Assembly: GCF_900129965.1 (NCBI RefSeq)
Contig: NZ_FQXM01000017.1
Location: 29,459-93,458, forward strand
Direction: 5' to 3'
From: Clostridium grantii DSM 8605
GTDB lineage: Bacteria; Bacillota; Clostridia; Clostridiales; Clostridiaceae
Length of the DNA: 64,000 bases
Shown here: positions 7,668 to 16,652 of the stretch, piece by piece
Position numbering within the stretch: the stretch's first letter is position 1
How the letters are laid out: each line of letters begins with the position of its first letter
Position numbers and translations under genes: made by a program
Notes under the pieces: generated by a model
Database searches by the model: none
The model's input: the letters and a program-made list of their open reading frames with translations, nothing else
What the model was told of the DNA's origin: nothing

Positions 7668-8771
7668 ATGCTATATAAAATATATGGTAAGACGGGTAAA
7701 AAAGTATCAGCAGTAGGGTTTGGAGGTATGAGATTTGACACTAATAAATCTTTAGAAGAAAATGCAGAGATTGTACGTTATGCAAATAGTAAAGGTATTA
7801 ACTACTTTGATACTGCACCAGGATATTGCGATGATACAAGTGAGTTAATTTTTGGAGAAGCATTTAAAAATATGCCTGGACAGTTTTATGTATCAACAAA
7901 AGGGATGCCAACAAGATTTGATACTGCAGAAAAAGCTATCGCAGCTGTAAAAAAATCTATTGAACGATTGGGTGTAAAGAAAATAGATTTTTATCATATT
8001 TGGTGTATTAGAAAAACAGAACATTATGAATTAGCAATGAAACCCGGTGGGCAGTATGAAGGGTTATTACAATGCCAAAAGGATGGTCTTATAGATCACA
8101 TTGTTTTATCCTCTCATCAAACAGGTAATGAAGTGAAAAATATTCTTGAAGATGGAAAAATTGATGGTGTTTTATTAGGCGTAAATATATTAAACTTTCC
8201 TTATCGTTGGGAAGGAGTACAAAATGCTTATGATATGGGATATGGAGTTGTAGCAATGAACCCACTTAGTGGAGGGGCTATCCCAAAACATGAAAAAGAA
8301 TTAGAATTTATAACAAATGGAGATGAAACAGCTACAGAAGCGGCTCTTCGTTTTGTTATTTCCTGTCCACAAATAACTATAGCTCTTAATGGTTTTACAA
8401 CAAAAGAACATATTGATATGGCTTGCCGTATTGCAGACGAAGCAAAACCATTTACAGATGAGGAAATCAAAGAAGTTAGTGAAAAAATAGGTGCATCCAT
8501 GAATGAAGCATGTACTGGTTGTGGCTATTGTGACCTTTGTCCAAAAGATATTGCAATTCCAAGTTTTATGCAAGCTTATAATGAAAAACACGTTTTTCAT
8601 AAAACTGATGAAGAAATGAAAAAAATGTTAGAAAATGCTTACGAGTGGGGAATTTTAGCAGGTAAAAAAGGAACAGCAAAGGATTGTATTTCCTGTGGTT
8701 TGTGTGAAAAAGAATGTACGCAACATTTGCCTATTATAGAAAGATTGAGAAAGTTTGAAGAATGGTCTTAG
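7668..8771 (+). CDS. Aldo/keto reductase with C-terminal ferredoxin domain
   Basis: The start is set at 7668 (MLYKIYGKTGKKVSAVGFGG), where family homology begins; the 27 codons upstream look like leader. The 367-residue protein has an AKR TIM barrel (about 1-270: FDTAPGY, KGMPTR, HIW and LSSH segments). Two Cys clusters follow at the C-terminus (CTGCGYCDLC and DCISCGLCEKEC), each able to bind one [4Fe-4S] cluster. Such proteins probably reduce a carbonyl with electrons from NAD(P)H or ferredoxin; the substrate is unknown. It overlaps the next gene by 10 bases and is likely controlled by the divergent MerR protein. Confidence 0.88.
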   Translation: MLYKIYGKTGKKVSAVGFGGMRFDTNKSLEENAEIVRYANSKGINYFDTAPGYCDDTSELIFGEAFKNMPGQFYVSTKGMPTRFDTAEKAIAAVKKSIERLGVKKIDFYHIWCIRKTEHYELAMKPGGQYEGLLQCQKDGLIDHIVLSSHQTGNEVKNILEDGKIDGVLLGVNILNFPYRWEGVQNAYDMGYGVVAMNPLSGGAIPKHEKELEFITNGDETATEAALRFVISCPQITIALNGFTTKEHIDMACRIADEAKPFTDEEIKEVSEKIGASMNEACTGCGYCDLCPKDIAIPSFMQAYNEKHVFHKTDEEMKKMLENAYEWGILAGKKGTAKDCISCGLCEKECTQHLPIIERLRKFEEWS

Positions 8772-9547
8772 AAAATATGGAAATATATAATTTGTTTGAT
8801 ATATCATTTGATAAAAAAGAGCTTATATCATTTGTAGGAGGTGGTGGTAAAACCACCTCTTTATTTAAACTTTCTAAAGAATTAAAATCAAAAGGTAAAA
8901 AAATATTAGTAACTACTACAACAGCTATTTATTTCCCATACAAAGAAGAATATGATAAAATAATAATTGATAGTAGTAGCAAAATTATTCAGAAATTGAT
9001 TAATATAAAAAATGAAACCGTAACCATAATTGGTTCTAGGGTTTCAAAAGAAGATAAGTTACTAGGAATTAAAGAAGAAATCATCGAAGAAATTTTTAAT
9101 AAAGAGATATTTGATTACATTCTAGTAGAGGCAGATGGGTCTAAAAGAAAACCTATAAAAGCTCCAGCAGAGCATGAACCGGTAATACCTAAAAATAGTT
9201 ATAAAACTATAGGAGTCATAGGATTAGATGCTTTAGGTACAAAAATAAATGAAGAAAATGTGCATAGACCAGAACTTTTTTGTAATATTACAGAAAGTAG
9301 AATAAACGATATAATTGATGAAGAAAAAATAACTAAAATTATTATTAATGAAAAGGGTTTATTTAAAGGGACAAGTAAAGAATCAAAAAAGTATGTTTTA
9401 CTTAACAAAATGGATGATGAAAAAACTAAACAAAATGCTTTGAAAATAGCTGATTTAGTAATTAAAAGTAATTTTAAAGTAGATGGAATAATTGCAGCAA
9501 GTATGAAGTTTTATGATGGATTTAGAGCTGAAAAAATAATTAAATGA
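8762..9547 (+). CDS. yqeC: YqeC-family selenium-dependent molybdenum hydroxylase accessory protein
   Basis: This 261-residue P-loop protein has a Walker A-like FVGGGGKTTSLF (about residues 25-36), then TTTTAIY and VEADGSKRKPIKAPAEHEP, which are YqeC hallmarks. The family always travels with YqeB and selenium-dependent molybdenum hydroxylases and is thought to help build or insert the selenium-modified Mo cofactor. The start overlaps the aldo/keto reductase by 10 bases; an internal ATG at 8777 is an alternative. It heads a five-gene maturation cluster. Confidence 0.85.
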   Translation: MVLENMEIYNLFDISFDKKELISFVGGGGKTTSLFKLSKELKSKGKKILVTTTTAIYFPYKEEYDKIIIDSSSKIIQKLINIKNETVTIIGSRVSKEDKLLGIKEEIIEEIFNKEIFDYILVEADGSKRKPIKAPAEHEPVIPKNSYKTIGVIGLDALGTKINEENVHRPELFCNITESRINDIIDEEKITKIIINEKGLFKGTSKESKKYVLLNKMDDEKTKQNALKIADLVIKSNFKVDGIIAASMKFYDGFRAEKIIK

Positions 9548-9571
9548 GAGAGTACGTAAAGGGAAAAAGGG

Positions 9572-10147
9572 ATGAAAATTAATTGCATATTGCTAGGAGC
9601 GGGGAGCTCAAAACGTTTTGGAAGTAACAAACTTCTTCACAATTTTAATGGAAGTACAGTTATAAGTTATATAATAAATACAGTTACTAAAGTCGATTTT
9701 AATGAAATAATTCTTGTTACTCAAAGAAAAACCTTTAATGAAATCAATCAGAAATATAATATCAAAAAAATTCTTAATGCTAATCCAGAATTAGGGATAA
9801 GTAACTCAATTAAGTTAGCATTAAATCATACTAAAGAAGCTGATGCATATATGTTCTTTGTATGTGATCAGCCTTTTATTAGTTATGAAACTATATATGA
9901 AATGATAGAGGTTTATACTAAAGGAAATAAAAATATAGTGTGTGCCTCTTTTCATGGAAAAATGGGGAACCCTGTAATTTTTTCTTCAAAATACTACAAA
10001 GATTTAATTGACTTAAAAGGAGATAGAGGTGGTAAAATAATAGTAAACAATAACTTGGAAGATACATTATGTTATGAAGTAAAGAATTTTAAAGAATTAA
10101 TAGATGTGGATACTGCTGAGGATTTGGAAAACCTTAAAAAGTACTAA
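9572..10147 (+). CDS. MocA-like molybdenum cofactor nucleotidyltransferase
   Basis: This 191-residue protein has the nucleotidyltransferase signature LLGAGSSKRFGSNKLL (about residues 6-21) and the downstream FVCDQPFI and GDRGGK motifs of MocA/MobA-like enzymes. MocA adds CMP to molybdopterin for hydroxylases of the xanthine dehydrogenase family, which fits the neighbours. It lies 24 bases after yqeC and just ahead of yqeB. Confidence 0.85.
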   Translation: MKINCILLGAGSSKRFGSNKLLHNFNGSTVISYIINTVTKVDFNEIILVTQRKTFNEINQKYNIKKILNANPELGISNSIKLALNHTKEADAYMFFVCDQPFISYETIYEMIEVYTKGNKNIVCASFHGKMGNPVIFSSKYYKDLIDLKGDRGGKIIVNNNLEDTLCYEVKNFKELIDVDTAEDLENLKKY

Positions 10148-10190
10148 AGAAGTTACTGTTATTAATTATCTAATAGAAGGGATGAAAATT

Positions 10191-10994
10191 ATGTTTAAAA
10201 ATTTTACAATAGTAGTTCGTGGTGGAGGTGATATAGCCACAGGGATTATTCATAGATTATACAGGGCGGGATTTAAAGTAATTGTTTTAGAAGTGGAAAA
10301 ACCTTCTCTTATTAGGCGTAGGGTTTCTTTTGGACAATCAATTTATGATAAAGAAATTGAAATAGAAGGAATAAAATCAAAACATGTGGAGACATTTTCA
10401 GAAGCTATTGAATGTTTAGAACAAGGTATAATACCGGTCATTATTGATGAACAGGGTGAAATTATAAAAAATAATAAAATAGATGTGGTAGTGGATGCTA
10501 TACTTGCAAAGAAAAATCTGGGAACAACTATGGAAATGGCATCAGTTATTATAGGGGTAGGACCTGGTTTTACAGTAGGAAAAGATGTTCATGCTATTAT
10601 TGAATCAAATAGAGGGCATAATCTTGGAAAAGTAATTCTTGAAAAAAATAAAAGTGCTGAGAGCAATACAGGGATACCAGGTAATATTATGGGGTTTACT
10701 GAAGAAAGAGTGGTAAGGGCAGTAGGTGAAGGAAATATAAAAATAGTTAAAGATATCGGAGCTTTAGTTAAAAAGAGAGATGTTCTTGCAACTATTGAAG
10801 GTAAAAAAGTGGAAGCTAAAATTGATGGTGTAGTTAGAGGCATGATAAATGAGGGGTTTTATGTTTTTGATGGAATGAAGATTGGTGATATTGACCCTAG
10901 GGGAAATAAAGAAAACTGTTTTGAAATATCTGATAAAGCTAGATCTGTTGGTGGCGGAGTATTAGAGGCTGTATGTTATTTGTTAAATAAATAG
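10191..10994 (+). CDS. yqeB: YqeB (EF2563-type) selenium-dependent molybdenum hydroxylase system protein
   Basis: The start at 10191 (MFKNFTIVVRGGGDIATGI) is preceded by GAAGGG; upstream in-frame codons overlap mocA. The 267-residue protein opens with a Rossmann-like GGGDIATG and contains GVGPGFTVGKDVHAIIE. It is the diagnostic YqeB marker of selenium-dependent molybdenum hydroxylase systems. Its exact reaction is not established. It sits between the MocA-like and XdhC-like genes. Confidence 0.87.
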   Translation: MFKNFTIVVRGGGDIATGIIHRLYRAGFKVIVLEVEKPSLIRRRVSFGQSIYDKEIEIEGIKSKHVETFSEAIECLEQGIIPVIIDEQGEIIKNNKIDVVVDAILAKKNLGTTMEMASVIIGVGPGFTVGKDVHAIIESNRGHNLGKVILEKNKSAESNTGIPGNIMGFTEERVVRAVGEGNIKIVKDIGALVKKRDVLATIEGKKVEAKIDGVVRGMINEGFYVFDGMKIGDIDPRGNKENCFEISDKARSVGGGVLEAVCYLLNK

Positions 10995-11053
10995 TTTATA
11001 ATAAAGGATATAAACTATTTATAGTAAAAGACATAAAAAAAGAAGGCGATAAT

Positions 11054-11863
11054 ATGGATGAGAAAATATTAAAACAGGTTTATGAAAGTGTTGAAAAAGG
11101 AGAAACTGTTGCTTTGGTAACCATTATAGAAGCCTTTGGTTCTGCTCCAAGAAAAAGTGGGTCAATGATGGCTGTTTGGCAGGATGGAAGAATTGCAGGT
11201 TCCGTTGGTGGTGGTAAAATAGAACATGAAGTAATAAATGAAGCTATCCAATGTATAAAAAGACTTAAAGATAGCCAGTTCCAACATACATTAAATGAAA
11301 AAGGTGACTTAGGAATGCAATGTGGAGGAACAGTAAAGGGGTTTATAAAGATATTTAGTGCTAGTCCAAAACTTTTAGTAGTAGGAGGAGGACATATAGG
11401 TGAAAATCTTTATAAACTAGGAAAAATTCTTGGTTTTTATACTGTGGTTATTGATGACAGAGAAGAATTTGCTAATAAAGAAAGATTTCAAGAAGCAGAT
11501 GAAATTGTTCAGGGAGATATAGCAGAAATTATTTCTAACTATAATATTGATAATAATACTTATATTGTAATAGTTACCAAAGGACACAAGCAAGATTTAA
11601 ATGCATTAAAATCTTCAATTTCTAGAAATGCAGCTTACGTAGGAATGATAGGAAGTAGAAGTAAAAATATTCATGTTATGAAAAATCTTTTAGAAGAAGG
11701 AATTGCAAAAGAAGAGTTACAAAAGGTATATGCGCCAATTGGGCTTAATATATCTTCAGGAACACCAGAAGAAATAGCTTTTGGTATTTTAAGTGAAATA
11801 CTTTTAATTAAAAACAAAGGCTCATTAAATCACATGAAAGATGTTAAGAGGGTAGAAATATGA
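11054..11863 (+). CDS. XdhC/CoxI-family molybdenum hydroxylase maturation protein
   Basis: This 269-residue protein has an N-terminal XdhC domain (EAFGSAPRKSGSMMAV, GSVGGGKIE) and a C-terminal Rossmann domain (VVGGGHIGENLYK at about 110; YVGMIGSRSK). XdhC binds molybdenum cofactor, promotes its sulfuration and delivers it to xanthine dehydrogenase-type enzymes; here selenation is plausible. The stop overlaps the next start (ATGA). Confidence 0.9.
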   Translation: MDEKILKQVYESVEKGETVALVTIIEAFGSAPRKSGSMMAVWQDGRIAGSVGGGKIEHEVINEAIQCIKRLKDSQFQHTLNEKGDLGMQCGGTVKGFIKIFSASPKLLVVGGGHIGENLYKLGKILGFYTVVIDDREEFANKERFQEADEIVQGDIAEIISNYNIDNNTYIVIVTKGHKQDLNALKSSISRNAAYVGMIGSRSKNIHVMKNLLEEGIAKEELQKVYAPIGLNISSGTPEEIAFGILSEILLIKNKGSLNHMKDVKRVEI

Positions 11864-12873
11864 AAAGTATAAAAGTAGAAGAAGCTATTGGAACAATATT
11901 ATGTCATGACATAACACAGATTATTCCAGGTAAATTTAAAGGAAGAGCTTTTAAAAAAGGACATATTATAACAGCGGAGGATGTGAAGGTTCTTTTATCC
12001 ATTGGGAAAGAGCATATTTTTGTATGGGAACCTAAAGAAGGAACTCTTCATGAAAATGAAGCTGCCATAAGATTAAAAGATTTAACTGCAGGTGAAGGGT
12101 TAGTTTTTAGTGAAATAAAGGAGGGCAAAATAGATTTTATAGCTGAAAGGGATGGATTATTAAAGGTAGATAAAGAGGTTTTGTTGAAATTGAACTCTTT
12201 AGATGAGATTATTTTAGCAACATTACATAATAATATGCCAGTAAAAAAAGGTCAAAAAGTTGCAGGAACAAGAGTGGTTCCTTTAGTTATTGATGAAGAA
12301 AAAATAATCATGGCTGAAAAACTTGTACAAGAAAGTGTAGTTAAGGTAGTGCCTATTAATCCTAAAAAAGTAGGAATAGTTACTACTGGTAGTGAAGTTT
12401 ATAATAATAGAATAAAAGATGCATTTGGACCAGTTATTATAAAAAAAGTTGAAGAATTTAATTGTGAGGTACTAGGACAATCTATTATTAATGATGATGT
12501 AAACATAATAACCAAGGCTATTAAAGAATGGATTGATAAAGGTGCAGAACTGGTTATATGCACAGGAGGAATGTCTGTGGACCCTGATGATATGACACCA
12601 ACAGCTATAAAAAATACGGGAGCAAACCTTGTAAGTTATGGGTCGCCAGTTTTGCCAGGGGCAATGTTTTTACTAGCATATGATAAGGATACTGCTATAT
12701 TAGGATTGCCAGGATGCGTTATGTATTCTAAAAGAACGGTATTTGATTTAGTATTGCCTAGAGTTTTAGCAGGTGAAAAACTTAACAAACAAGATATTGC
12801 AGAACTTGGACATGGTGGTTTATGTATGGATTGCCATAATTGTATATTCCCTAATTGCGGATTTGGCAAATAA
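11860..12873 (+). CDS. MoeA-like molybdopterin-binding protein with Cys-rich C-terminus
   Basis: This 337-residue protein has the MoeA/MogA molybdopterin-binding fold: GIVTTGSEV (about 168), ICTGGMSVDPDDMTP (about 230) and LPGAMFLLAY. It differs from housekeeping MoeA in its shorter N-terminal part and a Cys-rich end (CMDCHNCIFPNCGFG) that could hold a metal or cluster. This version is typical of the YqeB gene neighbourhood. It is probably translationally coupled to the XdhC gene. Confidence 0.82.
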   Translation: MKSIKVEEAIGTILCHDITQIIPGKFKGRAFKKGHIITAEDVKVLLSIGKEHIFVWEPKEGTLHENEAAIRLKDLTAGEGLVFSEIKEGKIDFIAERDGLLKVDKEVLLKLNSLDEIILATLHNNMPVKKGQKVAGTRVVPLVIDEEKIIMAEKLVQESVVKVVPINPKKVGIVTTGSEVYNNRIKDAFGPVIIKKVEEFNCEVLGQSIINDDVNIITKAIKEWIDKGAELVICTGGMSVDPDDMTPTAIKNTGANLVSYGSPVLPGAMFLLAYDKDTAILGLPGCVMYSKRTVFDLVLPRVLAGEKLNKQDIAELGHGGLCMDCHNCIFPNCGFGK

Positions 12874-12987
12874 GAAAAGCTATTAGGTTATGCTCATATA
12901 TACTTGAAATATTACTAGAATCTTTAAAAATACTAAAAAAAATGGTATAATAAGAACATACATTACATTTTAAGGGAGTGGACAATT

Positions 12988-13647
12988 ATGAGAAAAAGAG
13001 TCACGAAAAATGTACATTGTTTATACCAAATTATTTTAGCAGTACTAGCTGTATCAGCTATTGCAAAAGTAATTAACTATGAAATCTTTCTGAAATCGTT
13101 TAAAAGCTTAATGTTATGGTACACTAATTCTAGCAATTTGATAGTAGCTTTCACTTTAATTTTATGTGCTGTTTACAATATGAAAGATAAGAATCCACAA
13201 TGGTTGATTCTTCTAAGAAGTGGGGCAACTCTATGGGTTATTATAACCTCTATTGTTTATCATTTTATTTTAGCTAATCCTATGTATCCTTTTCATGATA
13301 CCAGTTATCAAAACTTGGTATTACATTATATAGTGCCAATAGGAATGTTGTTTGATTGGATAATTTTCGAGAAAAAAAATAAATATAAATTCTATTATCC
13401 TATACTTTGGTTAAGTTATCCTTTGATGTGTTTAGTTTTTTATTTGATTTATGGTTTGAGGACTAATTTCTATCCATATTGGTTTGTGAATCCCTATGAA
13501 AGTTATCCGCAAGGAATTGGGAGTTATACCAATTTGATTTTGTTAGTTTTAGCTTTGACAATAGGATTTCTTGTCTTAGGATATATATTTGTTTGGTTTG
13601 ATCACATTAGTAAAAAATCAAGAAAAGAAGTTTCTTATGATATGTAG
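12988..13647 (+). CDS. Pr6Pr-family integral membrane protein
   Basis: This 219-residue protein has about six hydrophobic segments and the pattern of the Pr6Pr (FAR-17a/AIG1-like) family: WYTNSSNLIVAFTLILC, VYHFILANP, HYIVPIGMLFDWIIF. Its function is unknown. It is a single gene with its own -10 (TATAAT, 12946-12951) and a terminator behind it. Confidence 0.75.
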   Translation: MRKRVTKNVHCLYQIILAVLAVSAIAKVINYEIFLKSFKSLMLWYTNSSNLIVAFTLILCAVYNMKDKNPQWLILLRSGATLWVIITSIVYHFILANPMYPFHDTSYQNLVLHYIVPIGMLFDWIIFEKKNKYKFYYPILWLSYPLMCLVFYLIYGLRTNFYPYWFVNPYESYPQGIGSYTNLILLVLALTIGFLVLGYIFVWFDHISKKSRKEVSYDM

Positions 13648-13649
13648 AT

Positions 13650-13675
13650 AAAAGTAGCAAAATGCTACTTTTTTT
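13650..13675 (+). terminator. Terminator after Pr6Pr-family gene
   Basis: The hairpin AAAGTAGCA-aaa-TGCTACTTT followed by T starts right after the stop codon. Confidence 0.88.
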
Positions 13676-13884
13676 CATGTTAAAAATTTTTACAATCTTT
13701 TTTTGATTATAATTGCATGCAAGAATGTTGCAATATCATTGTATTATTAATTTAATATTGGTATAATATAATATAGCTAAGTTCGTTATAAACTAGCTAT
13801 ATTGTTATAATTGTGGGTAATTTTATAATTAAGTTTAAGAATAACTAATTCATTCATATCTTAATATCTTTTGGATGGGAGAAA

Positions 13885-15033
13885 ATGTATATGAAGGAAT
13901 TTAGTATTAACACAAAGGTTTATTTTGGAGAAGGTGCTTTAGATAGACTAAGTAAAATTAAAAATAAAAGAGTTTTAATTGTGTGTGATGAATTTATGAA
14001 AACTTCAGGTATGGCTACAAGAATACAAGAAAAACTTGTTGATTGTGAAGTGGAAGTATTTAGTGATATAGTACCGGATCCATCTGTAGAAATCATTGCC
14101 GCGGGTATTCAAAAGTTACAAAGTAGCAATGCGCAGGTTATGATAGCTCTAGGGGGAGGATCATCAATTGATGGTGCTAAGGCTATAAGAGAATATGCAA
14201 AAAAAATTACTAATGGAGTTTCTTCAATAGAAGAATGCTATGCTATTCCTACTACAAGTGGGACAGGTTCTGAGGTTACTCAATATGCAGTAATTACAAA
14301 CAAACAAGAAGGATTAAAATATGCTCTTTCAGATAAATCTCTTCTTCCTATGGTTGCTATTCTTGATCCAGAATTGGTTAAAACTGTACCTAAAGCTATA
14401 ACTGCTGATACAGGAATGGATGTAATAACACATGCTATAGAGGCTTATGTTTCAAAAGATGCTACTGATTTTTCAGATGCACTTGCAGAAAAAGCCTTTA
14501 CATTAGCATTTAGATTTTTACCAAAGGCTTATGCTGATGGCAATGATATAGTAGCAAGAGAAAAACTTCATAATGCATCATGCCTTGCAGGAATGGCATT
14601 TAATGCATCAGGGCTTGGAATTACTCATAGCATAGCACATGCAGTGGGTGGAAAATTACACGTTTCACATGGAAGAAGTAATGCAATTATACTTCCTTAT
14701 GTAATTGAATATAATGCTAATTTAAGTAAAAATGCTTTCAATGTTGAATATGATATAGCTGCTAAAAAATATCAAAGACTTGCAAAATTATTGAAATTAC
14801 ATGCACCAAATGTACATATTGGTGTTAATAATCTAATTAAAAGTATTATAGAACTTCAAAAAACATTGATGATTCCAACAACATTAAAAGAACATGGGGT
14901 TGATATGGAATTAGCTCAAGCATCAAATGAAGAAATTATTAATGCAGCTCTTAATGATATTTGTACAACCACAAATCCTAAACAAGTAACAAGGGAAAAA
15001 TTATGTAAAATTTTAGCAAAAGTTTTGGGATAA
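13885..15033 (+). CDS. Iron-containing alcohol dehydrogenase (EutG/PduQ/CutO-like)
   Basis: This 382-residue type III alcohol dehydrogenase starts at 13885 or 13891, with GGGAG upstream. It shows the NAD site GGGSSIDGAKA (about 94), the TTSGTGSEVT motif (about 131) and the iron-binding region with GMAFNASGLGITHSIAHAVGG and HGRSNAIILP (conserved His residues). It would interconvert acetaldehyde and ethanol and recycle NADH. The choline microcompartment locus 4.6 kb downstream lacks its own alcohol dehydrogenase, so this gene is a candidate to fill that role. It has no obvious encapsulation helix, which leaves its location open. Confidence 0.9.
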   Translation: MYMKEFSINTKVYFGEGALDRLSKIKNKRVLIVCDEFMKTSGMATRIQEKLVDCEVEVFSDIVPDPSVEIIAAGIQKLQSSNAQVMIALGGGSSIDGAKAIREYAKKITNGVSSIEECYAIPTTSGTGSEVTQYAVITNKQEGLKYALSDKSLLPMVAILDPELVKTVPKAITADTGMDVITHAIEAYVSKDATDFSDALAEKAFTLAFRFLPKAYADGNDIVAREKLHNASCLAGMAFNASGLGITHSIAHAVGGKLHVSHGRSNAIILPYVIEYNANLSKNAFNVEYDIAAKKYQRLAKLLKLHAPNVHIGVNNLIKSIIELQKTLMIPTTLKEHGVDMELAQASNEEIINAALNDICTTTNPKQVTREKLCKILAKVLG

Positions 15034-15046
15034 AATAAAATTTTAT

Positions 15047-15074
15047 AACTACTCATCAATGGGTAGTTTTTTGG
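15047..15074 (+). terminator. Terminator after alcohol dehydrogenase
   Basis: AACTACTC-atcaat-GGGTAGTT (one G-T pair) is followed by a T run. Confidence 0.78.
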
Positions 15075-15157
15075 GTTGTTTGTTTTTTTACAAATAAATT
15101 TATAAATTGGAAAAAATAGAGTACAATTAAAAATATCACAAAAAAGGTGGTTTCGAT

Positions 15158-15988
15158 ATGGAAAATGAATTATATTCAATCGGGAAAATCGGTGAAATGT
15201 GTAAAATAACAAAGAAAGCACTAAGATATTATGACAAAATGGGCATACTGGCGCCAGATAAAGTAGCTGGAGAAAGTGGATACAGATATTATAGCAAGGA
15301 AAATTTGCTTGCGGTTCCAGTGATAAAATATTATAAACAAAGTGGATTTAAGCTTGATGAGATGAAAGAGTTTCTAAATGGGACAACCTACGATTCTTTT
15401 GATAAAAGTTTTAGGAAAAAAATAGATGAACTAAGGGAACTTGATAGGGAAATAAATTTAAAGATAAGGTCGGTTAAAGATTGGCATAATCTTATAGTTG
15501 AAGCACAGATGGTAATTGAAAATAATATATGTGATGTTACAGTAAAATATATAGAGAGCAGTACTTTGATTTTTTTAGAACAAGATTTTAAATATGATTA
15601 TATGGATTCAATAATAAATATAAAGTTTAATAATTATATAGATAGTATAAATAATGCAATAACAGGGCCTGTGATTATATCTTTTCCTTCTTTTCAAGAT
15701 AAAATTAATGGAAACTGTAGTAAGATGAGAATAATGCAAGAAACTATTTTGAAGAGTAAAGAAGAATTAACTATAGAATTTGGGGGATATATGGCAATTG
15801 CTTGTTACCATATAGGATCTCATGAAACAATTAATGAAACATATAAAAAAATACAACAATGGGCAGATACGCATGGTTATATTTGTTCAGAAGAATGTTG
15901 TGAAAGATATGTAACAGATTATTGGACAACTAAAAATGTTGATAAATTTGTGACGGAAATTTTAATTAAAGTTAAGAGAAAAAAATAA
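15158..15988 (+). CDS. BmrR-like MerR regulator with GyrI-type effector domain; candidate activator of the choline locus
   Basis: This 276-residue protein has an N-terminal MerR winged helix (YSIGKIGEMCKITKKALRYY, residues 5-24, then GESGYRYYSKENL), a coiled-coil linker and a C-terminal GyrI/AraC-like effector-binding domain (about 120-275). MerR proteins activate promoters with 19-20 bp spacers by untwisting the DNA. Exactly such promoters lie at 16414-16445 and 19600-19631, ahead of the permease cassettes and the shell operon. It is therefore the best candidate to sense choline or a metabolite; the link is inferred. The start follows AAAGGTGG. Confidence 0.88.
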   Translation: MENELYSIGKIGEMCKITKKALRYYDKMGILAPDKVAGESGYRYYSKENLLAVPVIKYYKQSGFKLDEMKEFLNGTTYDSFDKSFRKKIDELRELDREINLKIRSVKDWHNLIVEAQMVIENNICDVTVKYIESSTLIFLEQDFKYDYMDSIINIKFNNYIDSINNAITGPVIISFPSFQDKINGNCSKMRIMQETILKSKEELTIEFGGYMAIACYHIGSHETINETYKKIQQWADTHGYICSEECCERYVTDYWTTKNVDKFVTEILIKVKRKK

Positions 15989-16038
15989 TTTTATCTTAAT
16001 AAAGGGATATGGCAACAGTTTATTAATTTAAATTTTAG

Positions 16039-16087
16039 CATCCAAACCTGAGATTAGTAATTGTATCAGGTTTGGATGTTTTTTTTA
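16039..16087 (+). terminator. Terminator after MerR gene
   Basis: A 13-bp stem, CATCCAAACCTGA paired with TCAGGTTTGGATG, is followed by a long T run. Confidence 0.9.
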
Positions 16088-16413
16088 TTTCAGATAAAGA
16101 ATTATTAATTTACATATTTATTTAAAGTTTTAAGGGATATATGTATTCTATGTAAGAGGTTATAACATTGACCTTAGAGGAAAGTATATAAGGTAATAAA
16201 GTTAAAAATGTAAAATAAAACATATTATGAGTAAATAAAATAATTTAATCGTTTTCATAAAAATGAAGTTGTTTTAAGTAGTTTTTTTAAGATAGTTTTA
16301 TATTAGTTAAGCAAATAAGCCAATATCGTAGATTTTATAAAACGTTAATAAGTAGTTATTATTTTTGAAGTGAATATGGAATTGCAAGGATGAGAGTGTT
16401 TTCAAAATAGATA

Positions 16414-16445
16414 TTGACTCTACCCTATAGGTAAAGGCGTATAAT
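16414..16445 (+). promoter_or_regulatory. MerR-type promoter driving the permease cassettes
   Basis: TTGACT (16414-16419) and TATAAT (16440-16445) are separated by 20 bp, too long for ordinary sigma-A promoters. The spacer holds the imperfect dyad CTACC-ctata-GGTAAAG. The promoter at 19600 has the same organisation. Confidence 0.78.
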
Positions 16446-16652
16446 TTATGTGGGAATCAAATTTCATAAGATAGAAATGAAAAGGTGTTCAAAATCTTAA
16501 AAAAAGAAATACCCACAAACCATAACAATTTATAACAATTTATAACAAACTTAATAAAAGTAGTACCTGTTTTAAAGTATATCCATTATAAATTTTAATT
16601 AACAAAATAAATTAAAAGATTTAAAAGATTAAACGAAAGGGGTCTTATTTTT

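Larger units (their letters stand above)
15989..16652. other. 664-base non-coding region before the first permease cassette
   Basis: No credible gene is seen. It holds the MerR-gene terminator (16039-16087), a weak dyad ACCTTA-N12-TAAGGT at 16171-16194, and the MerR-type promoter at 16414-16445. A leader of about 200 bases follows, with short AT-rich repeats (ATAACAATTT twice near 16525-16545) and the ribosome site GAAAGGGG before 16653. Confidence 0.6.

Noticed and set aside
16520..16560. Short AT-rich direct repeat (ATAACAATTT) in the permease leader
   Set aside because: It is low-complexity sequence with only two or three copies and does not qualify as a repeat element or CRISPR.
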